NCBI RefSeq assembly: GCF_002214185.1 | Contig: NZ_CP022161.1 | Coordinates: 9,679,486 to 9,743,485 of the forward strand | Length of the DNA stretch: 64,000 nt | Origin: Streptomyces capitiformicae | Lineage (GTDB): Bacteria; Actinomycetota; Actinomycetes; Streptomycetales; Streptomycetaceae | Direction of reading: 5' to 3' | Shown: piece by piece, positions 1 through 10,711 of the stretch | How the letters are laid out: every line of letters starts with the position of its first letter | Numbering within the stretch: the stretch's first letter is position 1 | Notes under the pieces: model-generated | What the model saw: only the letters and a program-made list of their open reading frames with translations | Told to the model about the DNA's origin: nothing | The model's database searches: none | Position numbers and translations under genes: made by a program

Positions 1-2520
<2,520 letters not shown>

Positions 2521-2677
2521 GTAACCCTTACCGGGGTGGGCGGCTGCGGTCACGCCTCGGCAGATATCTCGATGTCGAGATAACTCTAGTACATGGGCGC
2601 GGGCTGGTCATGCCCGGCCCGCTGTGGCGTGCGCCAAAAGCCGTGCCAGGCAACAAGGGGGCGGTAGCGTCCCGGGC

Positions 2678-3448
2678 ATGGCGAGCGAGGACGTGTTGCA
2701 GGACCAGCCCCACCGGGAGGTGGTACGGGTCGGCGACACCATTCGCCGACCGGTCCAGCCGTGGACGTCGACGGTGCACGCCTTGCTCGGACATCTGGAA
2801 GCGGTGGGCTTCCCCTGCGCTCCCCGGCCCCTGGGCTTCGATGACCAGGGCCGGGAGGTCCTCACCTTCATCGGCGGCGAGTCCGGGCCCGAGGGCTGGG
2901 CCAAGGTGGTGGACGACAAAGGCTTGTCCGCCTTCGCTCGGCTGCTGCGCGCCTACCACGACGCGACCATGGGTTTCTCGCCGCCGGACGAGGCGGCCTG
3001 GGCCGACGGCGCCATCACGCCGGGCGAGGGCCAGGTGGTCTGCCACGGAGACTTCGGTCCGTGGAACGTTGTCTGGCAGGGCGACCGCCCCGTGGGGATC
3101 ATCGACTGGGACTTCGCCCGACCGGCGCCACCGCTGCACGACGTGGCCTACGCACTGCAATACGTCGCCCCGTTCCGCGACGACGCGGAGTGTCTGCGGT
3201 GGCTGCACTTCCCGGAGCCGCCCGACCGGCGCCGACGTCTGGAACTGTTCTGCACCGCCTACGGCCTCACCACGACCGTCGGTGTCGTGGATGCCGTGAT
3301 CGACAGGCAACGGCAGAACATCGACCTCGTCCGACGGCTGGCCGCCCAAGGGCACGAGCCACAGGCCACGTGGGCCCGCGAGGGGCTGCTGGAAGAACTT
3401 GACCGCCGACTCGCCTGGAGCCGGTCGAACCGCCATCTGTTCGAGTAG
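2678..3448 (+). CDS. APH-family phosphotransferase
   Basis: 256-aa aminoglycoside-phosphotransferase-fold kinase. The catalytic loop is HGDFGPWN (near 3043-3066), followed by the Mg-binding IIDWD (near 3099). The small N-terminal lobe is compact and the C-terminal half is rich in Arg and helical. The substrate cannot be inferred; many such chromosomal enzymes are not resistance genes. I chose ATG 2678 because a TAGCGT box lies 7 nt upstream, the usual layout of a leaderless Streptomyces transcript. A longer frame from 2624 has no ribosome binding site. It is transcribed away from acnA. Confidence 0.85.
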   Translation: MASEDVLQDQPHREVVRVGDTIRRPVQPWTSTVHALLGHLEAVGFPCAPRPLGFDDQGREVLTFIGGESGPEGWAKVVDDKGLSAFARLLRAYHDATMGFSPPDEAAWADGAITPGEGQVVCHGDFGPWNVVWQGDRPVGIIDWDFARPAPPLHDVAYALQYVAPFRDDAECLRWLHFPEPPDRRRRLELFCTAYGLTTTVGVVDAVIDRQRQNIDLVRRLAAQGHEPQATWAREGLLEELDRRLAWSRSNRHLFE

Positions 3449-3532
3449 CGCCCGCCGATGTCTTGTCCGTGGAGCGATCGAAAAGGTTTTGCGCGCGGAG
3501 CCGCCGGCTGAACACCCGTCAGGAATCGCCGG

Positions 3533-4129
3533 TCAGCTCGGCCACGGCAGGACAGTGAGCTCCGGCCAGGTGTTCTTCCAGCGCGCGGCCTTGGCCTCGT
3601 AGACCTCGCGCGGGGCGAGCACCGGATTGGGGCGGACCACGAGGTTGAAGATGTCGGAGAGGCCGTGGGGCGCGTAGACGCGCCACTCTCCGTCGGGTTC
3701 CTGCCGTACGCCAAGACAGCATGTCGTCGCGGCGAAGGAGTCGATCGCGGACTCCGTGGACTCGTACGGCGGGCAGGGGACGCCGAACTTCCGCTCGTAC
3801 CAGAGGTGCACACGGGCCTCGTTACGGATCTCCACCTCGGCCGGCAGCCCTGCGAACACCTCCCGCCCCTCCTTGATCACGGCGTCCTCGGCCTCCCAGG
3901 AGAGATCGGTACTGTCGAGGTAGAAGATGTCGTAGTCCCTGATGCCGTCGGCCGGCGGGCGGTCGGTGACCACGTTCCACACGGTCTGGAACAGGCAACC
4001 AGCCGTCACATACCAGCCGGGCAGGTCCAAGGCCGTCGCCCTGGTCATCACCTCGGTCAGGACCTCGTTCTTGGACAACACGCGGCGCAGACCGTCGAGT
4101 TGCTCGACGAGAGGAAGTCGGCCAAGCAT
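3533..4129 (-). CDS. nucleotidyltransferase-like protein (DUF925 type)
   Basis: 198-aa protein resembling the DUF925/NTP-transferase-like family. The signature is GWYVTAGCLFQTVWN followed by a D-x-D motif in GIRDYDIFYLD, the same order as the metal-binding acidic pair of minimal nucleotidyltransferases. The middle has DSFAATTCCLGVR and the end has APHGLSDIFNLVVRPNP, both typical of this family. The biological substrate is unknown. It is divergent from the small gene at 4164, with only 34 bp between the start codons, so the two promoters must overlap. Confidence 0.72.
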   Translation of the reverse strand: MLGRLPLVEQLDGLRRVLSKNEVLTEVMTRATALDLPGWYVTAGCLFQTVWNVVTDRPPADGIRDYDIFYLDSTDLSWEAEDAVIKEGREVFAGLPAEVEIRNEARVHLWYERKFGVPCPPYESTESAIDSFAATTCCLGVRQEPDGEWRVYAPHGLSDIFNLVVRPNPVLAPREVYEAKAARWKNTWPELTVLPWPS

Positions 4130-4163
4130 CCACCCTGCCTATCACGGTGCCAGTATCGACGGC

Positions 4164-4493
4164 ATGGATCACAGGGAAATCGATGGGGCGCTGATCGGCC
4201 GCTGGGGTAGCGAGCCCTTCGATCTCGGGGTGATGGAGTGTTCCGAGGTCGAGTTCCTCGCGGACGGGCGGGGGTGGTGTTCGGTGACGAATGCCTTCGA
4301 AAAGCACGTGACGCGCTTCCGGTGGCGTTGCCCCGAGCCGGGGGTCGTGGAGTTGCGGGCGGAGGACGGCGACGTCACGCGGCACCGGTTTCGCGTCGCG
4401 CCGGTCTCGCCGGTGCCGGGTGCGGAACCCGTGTTGTCGGTGAACTTCGACCAATCTCTGGCGTTCGCCCATCAGTTCGCGAAGGCGGGGTAA
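4164..4493 (+). CDS. small hypothetical protein
   Basis: 109-residue protein starting MDHREIDGALIGRWGSEP. It has alternating hydrophobic and charged stretches suggestive of a small beta-barrel and no catalytic motif I recognise. ATG 4164 is chosen because it is the first start with a promoter-like TATCGA just upstream and the protein then begins cleanly. It is divergent from the nucleotidyltransferase-like gene. Composition matches its neighbours, so it looks native. No function is proposed. Confidence 0.6.
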   Translation: MDHREIDGALIGRWGSEPFDLGVMECSEVEFLADGRGWCSVTNAFEKHVTRFRWRCPEPGVVELRAEDGDVTRHRFRVAPVSPVPGAEPVLSVNFDQSLAFAHQFAKAG

Positions 4494-4554
4494 CCGACAA
4501 GCAGCACCGAACGCCGAACCGGCGCCTTCGAACGAACGCCGACGGGAGGCACTC

Positions 4555-4758
4555 ATGCCGCTCACGTTCCGCAAGAGTTTTCGGATCCTGCCGGGGGTGC
4601 GACTGAACATCAACCGGCACTCCTGGTCCATCACCACCGGAGGCCGCCACGGCCCGCGCCGAACGCACAGCAGCACGGGGCGGCGTACGACGTCGCTGGA
4701 TCTGCCGGGACCCTTCGGCTGGCGCCGGACGCGCACGGCCCGGTCCCGTCGCGGGTGA
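4555..4758 (+). CDS. DUF4236-type small basic protein
   Basis: 67-aa basic protein beginning MPLTFRKSFRILPGVRLNIN, the hallmark of the DUF4236 family (FRKSFRI-pGvRlNis...G). A GGGAGG ribosome binding site lies 7-8 nt before the ATG. The C-terminal half is an Arg/Thr/Ser-rich tail. The role of DUF4236 proteins is not established. It stands alone between two unrelated genes. Confidence 0.7.
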   Translation: MPLTFRKSFRILPGVRLNINRHSWSITTGGRHGPRRTHSSTGRRTTSLDLPGPFGWRRTRTARSRRG

Positions 4759-4904
4759 GCGACCATGGCCCGGCCGAGCAGGGTCGCCGAGCCGTGCCCT
4801 CACTCCCGGGAGAAGAAGCGGCATCCATCACACAGACTTTCGGACTCCACTCGGACTCCACTCGGACCCCACTCACCCACACAGCCCACCCCGGAGCAGA
4901 GCGC

Positions 4905-4925
4905 ATCTCATATCTGAGATAACCT
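4905..4925 (+). promoter_or_regulatory. palindromic operator/promoter of the HTH-MurA fusion
   Basis: A perfect inverted repeat ATCTCA-TATC-TGAGAT (4905-4920) contains a second nested palindrome TATCT-G-AGATA (4911-4921). It directly abuts a TAACCT -10 box (4920-4925) that lies 6 nt before the ATG at 4932, implying a leaderless mRNA. The position between -35 and -10 is that of a repressor operator. Autoregulation by the fused HTH is inference. Confidence 0.55.
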
Positions 4926-4931
4926 CACCGC

Positions 4932-6461
4932 ATGACCGACGACTACCTCGTACGCATCGGCAGGCTCATCCGTGACGCCAGGCAACACCGTGGCTGGACG
5001 CAGTCGCAGTTGGCGGAGGCACTCAACACCAGCCAGAGCGCCGTCAACCGCATCGAGCGCGGCAATCAAAACATCAGCCTTGAGATGATCGCTCGAATCG
5101 GTGAAGCCCTGGACAGTGAAATCGTGTCGCTGGGATACGCGGGACCGATGCATCTGCGTGTGGTCGGCGGGCGCCGGCTCTCCGGCTCGATCGACGTGAA
5201 GACCAGCAAGAACGCATGTGTCGCACTGCTGTGCGCCTCCTTGTTGAACAAGGGGCGCACGGTACTGCGCCGGGTGGCGCGGATCGAGGAGGTGTACCGC
5301 CTTCTGGAGGTGCTCGGCTCCATCGGCGTACGCACCCGGTGGATCAACGAGGGCGTCGACCTGGAGATCGTGCCGCCGGCCGAGCTGGACCTGGGGGCGA
5401 TCGACGCGGAGGCGGCCCGCCGTACGCGGTCCATCATCATGTTCCTCGGCCCACTGCTGCACCGCATGGACCACTTCAAGCTGCCGTACGCGGGCGGTTG
5501 CGACCTCGGAACGCGGACCATCGAGCCGCACATGATCGCGCTGCGCCGGTTCGGGCTGGACATCACGGCCACCGAGGGGCTGTACCACGCCGAGGTCGAC
5601 CGGTCCGTCGTCCCCGGCCGCCCGATCGTGCTGACCGAGCGCGGCGACACGGTGACCGAGAACGCGCTGCTCGCCGCCGCCCGCCACGACGGCGTGACCG
5701 TCATCCGCAACGCCTCCTCCAATTACATGGTCCAGGACCTGTGCTTCTTCCTGGAGGCCCTCGGCGTACGTGTGGAGGGCATCGGCACCACCACGCTCAC
5801 CGTCCACGGCGTGCCGCACATTGACACGGACGTCGACTACTCGCCCTCCGAGGACCCGGTCGAGGCGATGAGCCTGCTGGCCGCCGCCGTCGTCACCGAG
5901 TCCGAACTCACCGTGCGCCGGGTGCCGATCGAGTTCCTGGAGATCGAGCTGGCGGTCCTGGAGGAGATGGGCCTCGACCACGACCGCTCGGCGGAGTACT
6001 TCGCCGACAACGGCCGTACGCGGCTGGTGGACCTCACCGTCCGGCCCTCCAAGCTGCAGGCACCGATCGACAAGATCCACCCGATGCCGTTCCCCGGCCT
6101 GAACATCGACAACGTGCCGTTCTTCGCGGCCATCGCCGCCGTCGCTCAGGGCAAGACCCTCATCCACGACTGGGTCTACGACAACCGCGCGATCTACCTC
6201 ACCGACCTCAACCGCCTCGGTGGACGGCTCCAACTCCTCGACCCCCACCGCGTCCTGGTCGAGGGCCCCACCCGCTGGCGCGCCGCCGAGATGATGTGCC
6301 CGCCCGCCCTGCGCCCCGCCGTCGTCGTCCTCCTCGCGATGATGGCCGCCGACGGCACATCCGTCCTGCGCAACGTGTACGTCATCAACCGCGGCTACGA
6401 GGACCTCGCCGAGCGACTGAACTCGGTGGGCGCACAGATCGAGATCTTCCGGGACATCTGA
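4932..6461 (+). CDS. HTH domain fused to MurA-like UDP-GlcNAc 1-carboxyvinyltransferase
   Basis: 509-aa fusion. Residues about 8-65 form an XRE/Cro-type helix-turn-helix (RDARQHRGWTQSQLAEAL, SQSAVNRIERGNQN). Residues about 75-505 are an EPSP/MurA-type enolpyruvyl transferase. The substrate-binding motif KTSKNA near residue 95 is present, and Cys190 in AGGCDLGTRTIEPH aligns with the PEP-reactive cysteine of MurA. Canonical MurA transfers enolpyruvate to UDP-GlcNAc in the first committed step of peptidoglycan synthesis. The DNA-binding domain suggests this copy is a regulated or regulatory paralogue rather than the housekeeping enzyme. It is monocistronic, with a palindromic operator in front and a strong terminator behind. 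Confidence 0.88.
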   Translation: MTDDYLVRIGRLIRDARQHRGWTQSQLAEALNTSQSAVNRIERGNQNISLEMIARIGEALDSEIVSLGYAGPMHLRVVGGRRLSGSIDVKTSKNACVALLCASLLNKGRTVLRRVARIEEVYRLLEVLGSIGVRTRWINEGVDLEIVPPAELDLGAIDAEAARRTRSIIMFLGPLLHRMDHFKLPYAGGCDLGTRTIEPHMIALRRFGLDITATEGLYHAEVDRSVVPGRPIVLTERGDTVTENALLAAARHDGVTVIRNASSNYMVQDLCFFLEALGVRVEGIGTTTLTVHGVPHIDTDVDYSPSEDPVEAMSLLAAAVVTESELTVRRVPIEFLEIELAVLEEMGLDHDRSAEYFADNGRTRLVDLTVRPSKLQAPIDKIHPMPFPGLNIDNVPFFAAIAAVAQGKTLIHDWVYDNRAIYLTDLNRLGGRLQLLDPHRVLVEGPTRWRAAEMMCPPALRPAVVVLLAMMAADGTSVLRNVYVINRGYEDLAERLNSVGAQIEIFRDI

Positions 6462-6468
6462 ACGGCGC

Positions 6469-6504
6469 GGTGTCGTGCCCCTTGAAGGCAAGGGGCACGA
6501 CACC
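6469..6504 (+). terminator. terminator of the HTH-MurA gene
   Basis: Perfect 15-bp stem, GGTGTCGTGCCCCTT paired with AAGGGGCACGACACC, with a 6-nt loop, starting 8 nt after the stop codon. There is no U-tract, as is common in Streptomyces. Confidence 0.85.
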
Positions 6505-6836
6505 TCAACATGCCAGCTGACCTGCCGATACTCACCTTCACGACCCTTCACTGATCACTGTTGTTTTTCAGCACCTTGTGCAACGCACGTGCAAGATGAT
6601 CTTGAATGGTTGGCGATACGTCAGCGATACCTGAGTATCCGTCAGCCTTTACGGAGGGTTGCCCCCGAAGTGGCCTCGCAACGTCCGATGTCGGTCGTGT
6701 CACGCCGACCGCGTCTGGTCGACCATCGGCACCCACGTCGAAGACCCGGCAAGCCACCCCGGCAACCATTACCCTGCCGAGGCGGCGCCCCTTGCCGATT
6801 AGGCCAGCAATGACCAGCCAGTTGTCGTCGAACGAG

Positions 6837-7648
6837 TCACCCCGGATGGGCTCGTCCATCCTGTCCGTGCTGCAGGTCGCGGATGGTGTGATCGCCTGAT
6901 GTGTGGTGTCGCTTCCTGCGCATTTCGCGGTTCCAGCGGTCGCAGTCGAAGTAGCCGATGAGATAGATGCCTGCGGTACCGGGGGTGCGCAGGTAGTCGC
7001 GGACAAGCTGGTCGGCCAGGGCGGTGGACAGGTCTCGGTGCCAGCATCCTTTGCATTCGATGACTACGGTCAGTGTGCCGTCGTTGCTGCTGGTGGGCGG
7101 GGCCGTGGCTTGGATCTGGATGTCGGTGCGTCTGCCTGGAAACCCGGAGCGGTCGACTTGGACCTCGCGGTTGATGACGACGCGGTTTCCGCCGATGTCC
7201 TGGCGCAGGAGAGCTGCGATCATGTCGCTGAAGTCTTCTTCCCAGCACGGCCACCAGTCGGTGTGATCCACTGTCCAGAGGTTCCGGTTCCACAAGTTGA
7301 CCACAAGGCCGTTGGACCCCTGAAGTACCGTCTGGAGGCGGTCGAGGCTGGCCAGCACGATGTCCTGGAGATGGCGTGCGTCGGTGACGGTGCGCAGGTT
7401 GGTGTCTGCGGCCAGGCGCCGAAGCTGCTTCCGGGCTGGTCTTGGAGATCAGTAGGCCCAGCAGCCCTCGGTGCAGGTTGCTGCGAGCGTCGGTAGAGAA
7501 GCCACCCTCGAACTGGTAGTCCAGGAGCCGGGTGATGCCGATGTGGTCGGTAACCATGGTGTACAGGTCAGCGAGGGCGGCCTCGGGCAGTTTGCCGGTC
7601 CAGTTCCGCGCGCCGCGCGGTGATCCGTTCCAGCAGCTCGGGATCCAT
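6837..7648 (-). pseudogene. frameshifted gene with PD-(D/E)XK-like C-terminal domain
   Basis: Three overlapping reading frames join into one plausible protein. It begins at ATG 7648 (MDPELLERITARRAELDR). It then needs a shift near 7595 to read GKLPEAALADLYTMVTDHIG and a second near 7430 to read LRRLAADTNLRTV and onward. The last part contains RTDIQIQA...TVVIECKGCW, a D...E-x-K arrangement typical of restriction-endonuclease-fold nucleases, then YLIGYFDC. Such tails occur in large defence or DNA-processing proteins, but I cannot name the parent. Two frameshifts make it almost certainly dead. An overlapping fragment at 6780-6845 reads MDEPIRGDSFDDNWLVIAG, reminiscent of WapI-type immunity N-termini. 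Confidence 0.55.
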
Positions 7649-8489
7649 GCACCGGATCGTAGAAGACCCCCCGGGCACTGCGAGCAGGAATCAGCGGTAC
7701 GGGGAGTGTCTGGTGCCGTGCTTGGCCAGCAGGACGGACTGCCTCGCAGCCCAGGTGCACCGGTCAGAGCACCCGCCTGGACTGACTTCCGTTTCAGAGA
7801 CAAGCCCGGCTCCGTCAGATGATCTCGTCCGTGGACTCCCGCCCACGACCAGCGTGAGCACCCCGAGAATCAGTCACACCAGCCCTTTGACCTGCGACTT
7901 CAGGTTGGCGAAGACTCAGTGCTCCGCATCGCGCGAGCCTGCCAACTTCCTGAACTCAACGACCAGTTGCTGACATTGGCCGAGAGACGCCGCGCGTTGC
8001 CGCAGGCGAGCTGTCACCGGACGCTTCGTTCATTGAGCCGCGCGGGAAGGAAGTCAGAGCGAGGTCCCACTGATCAGCCGCGTGAAGCAGCGCCGCAGCG
8101 TCCATCCTGACCTCCACGACGTACGGCGGTCCGTCAGCTGACCGGTCTCGCCACTCGCTATCCCGAACTTGCAGACCTGCGTCTGCACGCCAAGGCCACG
8201 GCCCGCGAGGTCGCCGAATTCCAGGCAGCGCGACCAGTACGGTGCCATTGTCGCGGCCAAAGTCCTCGACTGCCGTCTCCCCGGAGCCAACGACCCGTGG
8301 CGTGCCGCTGCGCGCACAGCTCCCGAACCGAGTGAATAGTCTGCCCCGGCGCGAAAAGCGAGCTCTGGGCCCCTTCTCTACAAAAGAGCCACACCCATAC
8401 GCAAAGGCTGCCAACGTGCCGGAGCGGTGGTACACCGCCACCAGCAGCACCTGTTCAACGAGCGGCAGACACCACGGACACCCCACCTA
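7649..8489. other. degenerate stretch without an intact gene
   Basis: Apart from the direct repeat I find only short, mutually out-of-frame coding-like pieces. Near 8125-8210 on the plus strand one reads [20 protein letters not shown], and a second frame continues with [12 protein letters not shown]. On the minus strand [19 protein letters not shown] lies near 8035-8110. None is bounded by a start and a stop in one frame. The stretch is best read as decayed mobile or accessory DNA. Confidence 0.5.
7839..7918. repeat. 80-bp direct repeat, copy 1
   Basis: Aligns without gaps to 9695-9774 at about 90% identity; the right-hand 38 bp (7881-7918) are identical. It contains a short hairpin ACCTG-CGACTT-CAGGT. 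The pair brackets the transposase relic and the gene at 9120. It may be an insertion-sequence end or a duplicated target. Confidence 0.75.
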
Positions 8490-9013
8490 TCACCACCCAC
8501 GTTCACGGACTCCCCGCAGAGGGCATCGACGGCACTCTCATCCCCACCCAGCGCCGCACCGGAAAGGCCGACCGGCGGAACTACTCCGGTAAACACCACC
8601 ATCATGGCCTGCACTTTCTCGCCCTGACCGACGAGAGGGGCCGCTTGATCTGGATATCTGCCGCCCGGCCCGGCCGCACCCATGACAACACCGCCGCCCG
8701 CCACGACCGCATCCTGGCCCACCTGCGCGCCGCCGGCCTCGGAGCGCTGGCGGACCTCGGCTTCCGCGGCTTGGACAACGACGTACGCGACCCCGTGATC
8801 GTCACCGGCTTCCACGCCAGCCGCACCCACAAGCTCGCGCCCGGCCAGAAGACCGCCAACCGAGTCCTCGCCGTCGGACGCGCACCGGTCGAACACGGCT
8901 TCGCTCACCTCAAGAACTGGCGGATCCTCACCAAGCTCCGTACCGATCCCGCTCGCGCCACGCGCCTCCTGCGTGCCCTGCTCGTCCTGACAAATCTCGA
9001 AGTCAACCGCTGA
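8490..9013 (+). pseudogene. IS5-family (DDE) transposase, N-terminus missing
   Basis: About 170 residues of a DDE transposase. All three acidic positions appear present: Asp in EGIDGTLIPTQRR, Asp in ALADLGFRGL, and Glu in RAPVEHGFAHLKNWRIL. The frame ends naturally at 9013 with LLVLTNLEVNR. The N-terminal helix-turn-helix third is absent; upstream of 8490 the frame degenerates. It is therefore a truncated, presumably inactive IS5/Tnp4-type element. Confidence 0.8.
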
Positions 9014-9058
9014 GACAACGTCCAGCCCCGTCCTGTACCCAGCCGGCGTGTAGTGGAA

Positions 9059-9100
9059 AGTTGGAGGGCCTGCGCCGCTCGGGCGGCAGGCCCTCCAACT
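9059..9100 (+). terminator. perfect 15-bp hairpin (terminator or attenuator)
   Basis: AGTTGGAGGGCCTGC pairs with GCAGGCCCTCCAACT across a 12-nt loop. It lies 46 bp after the transposase stop and ends 19 bp before the ATG at 9120. It could terminate the transposon transcript or shield the next gene from readthrough. Confidence 0.65.
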
Positions 9101-9119
9101 GTTGCAGAGAGAATCGATC

Positions 9120-9620
9120 ATGACCTCGGACCACGAAACGCTGTGGCGTCGCTGCGCGTACCTGGGTCACGTCCTGCTGCCACTGCTGGACCAGGAGCCA
9201 TGGCGCAAGGATCGCCGCCAAGAGCGGCTGCACTCCTGGGGCATTGACGTGGCGGTGGGAGAACGACTCATTGAGGTCTTCGCGGCTTTAGCTGCCCACG
9301 CTGTCGCGGTGGACACTTCCTTGTCCGCACCAGAGTTCGAGACCCTGCCCCTCAGCGCCGTGGCCGACGCGGCGACCGGCAAGCAAGACTTCGAACTACT
9401 CGCCGGGCTCCCAGACACCTTCGCGGACGACCGCGACGAAATCGCGGTCAAAGTCTTCCGCCTGCACGCCTATAAGGGCGGCCAGACCAGTCTCCAGCTC
9501 GTTCGGCTGAGCACGGAAGTGCGCCATACGCTGACCGTCCTTGCAGCCCGCCAGTCGGTGCCCTCACCTACGTGCGGAGACATCTTCCGCAAGGCAGACG
9601 AGTCCAACCTGCCGCAGTAA
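9120..9620 (+). CDS. hypothetical protein in the accessory patch
   Basis: 166-aa acidic, mostly helical protein (MTSDHETLWRRCAYLGHVLL). I do not recognise the family and see no signal peptide, TM segment or metal motif. ATG 9120 is chosen for the purine-rich GAGAGA upstream and because it follows the hairpin closely. The frame is intact and uses GC-rich third positions, so it may be expressed although it sits between decayed mobile DNA and the second copy of an 80-bp repeat. Confidence 0.5.
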   Translation: MTSDHETLWRRCAYLGHVLLPLLDQEPWRKDRRQERLHSWGIDVAVGERLIEVFAALAAHAVAVDTSLSAPEFETLPLSAVADAATGKQDFELLAGLPDTFADDRDEIAVKVFRLHAYKGGQTSLQLVRLSTEVRHTLTVLAARQSVPSPTCGDIFRKADESNLPQ

Positions 9621-9694
9621 GCATGGAGATTGACACTCGGGCCGTTGGCGCCAGCAACACAACACAGCCCGACGGACGATCTACTACTCAAACT

Positions 9695-9774
9695 GCCGCC
9701 CGCGACCAGCGTGAGCGACCCGAGAACCGGTCACACCAGCCCTTTGACCTGCGACTTCAGGTTGGCGAAGACTC
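9695..9774. repeat. 80-bp direct repeat, copy 2
   Basis: Direct copy of 7839-7918, offset by 1856 bp, with the shared 38-bp core at 9737-9774. It abuts the truncated end of the pseudogene at 9817. Confidence 0.75.
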
Positions 9775-9816
9775 ACTGCGATCGCCGCTACACCACGCGG
9801 CGGGGCACCACCCCAG

Positions 9817-10038
9817 CAGATCACGACGAAACGGCCCTTCTGCTCGCGGGTGAGCCGCATGGCGTCCCCTTCGCTGGCCCTAATGAAGTCGCATACCTGT
9901 CCACACACAGCGGCGGCAGCCTCGCGCTCCCACTCGGGCGTCTCGTTCCACGGCGCGACATAGCCGGGCTTCGGCTCACCGGTAGTGCTGGGTCACACCG
10001 GAATTCCACGCCTCGCGGAAGATCCGACCGTCGCTCAT
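9817..10038 (-). pseudogene. small conserved actinomycete protein, frameshifted and truncated
   Basis: Begins at ATG 10038 with MSDGRIFREAW, preceded by GAGAGGGA, and runs to TQHYR-stop. One base out of frame it continues GEPKPGYVAPW, then ETPEWERE, RASEGDAMRLTREQKGRF and VVICW before the similarity ends near 9817. One missing base (near 9978) and loss of the C-terminus explain the pattern. The family is a common unnamed Streptomyces protein, often located beside regulators. I assign no function. Confidence 0.6.
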
Positions 10039-10711
10039 GCACGTATCCCTCTCGTCGTGCGAGAAAGAGCCGCGATCCGGTGATCCAGTCCGAGACTCGG
10101 TCATCGGGCATGAGCTCGACCGGTCGGCCAAGCTGAGCACTGTCTCCGCGTAGCGCACGATCGTTGGGCGAGGGCTGCGGTGAGGGCCTCTTCCGCGAGG
10201 TCGGGACGACCGAGCTACAGGTAGCAGGCTCCTCGTTCCTCGGGGAGGCGGGCGCCGTCAAAGCGGAGCAGGTCAGAGATCGTCCGGGAGCAGCCGGAAC
10301 GCGAGGTGGCCGGTCAGCCGTCGCATCATGCGAACATGCCGACCTGTCGTGAAAATGTCCGCCGTCTCGTGAGCGGCCGCCAGCGCCACGTTCGTCGCGG
10401 CCGGTGCCGACGTCGAGCACCATGCCGACACCGCGGTACAGGCAGACGGTGCGCACCGTGGTCACAGCGTCGCCCTTCTGGTCCGGCACGACCACACTCG
10501 CTCCCCTCTCTCCGACGTTCGCCCTCCTGAGAGCCGTCTATGACGGTACGAAGCGCTGATTACGCAGGTGTCTCACGGGCTGACCACCGGGGGTCAAGGC
10601 CGCCGCACAGCGGCGCCGGCCCGGGTGTGGGCGCTTACCTCGGCGGTCGGCCGGATAGACCTACGGCGGTATGAGGGACCAAGTGGTCATGGCATCGGTG
10701 GGAGGGCAGCG
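10039..10711. other. no supported gene; minus-strand coding remnants
   Basis: Minus-strand fragments such as VSDWITGSRLFLARREGYVH (near 10050-10110) and VVPDQKGDAVTTVRTVCLYR (near 10430-10495) look like pieces of a regulator-type gene, but stops separate them. No promoter or RNA gene could be identified. Confidence 0.4.

Noticed and set aside
4908..6551. 547-codon open frame opposite the HTH-MurA gene
   Set aside because: Antisense shadow with biased His/Val/Asp composition and no recognisable family.
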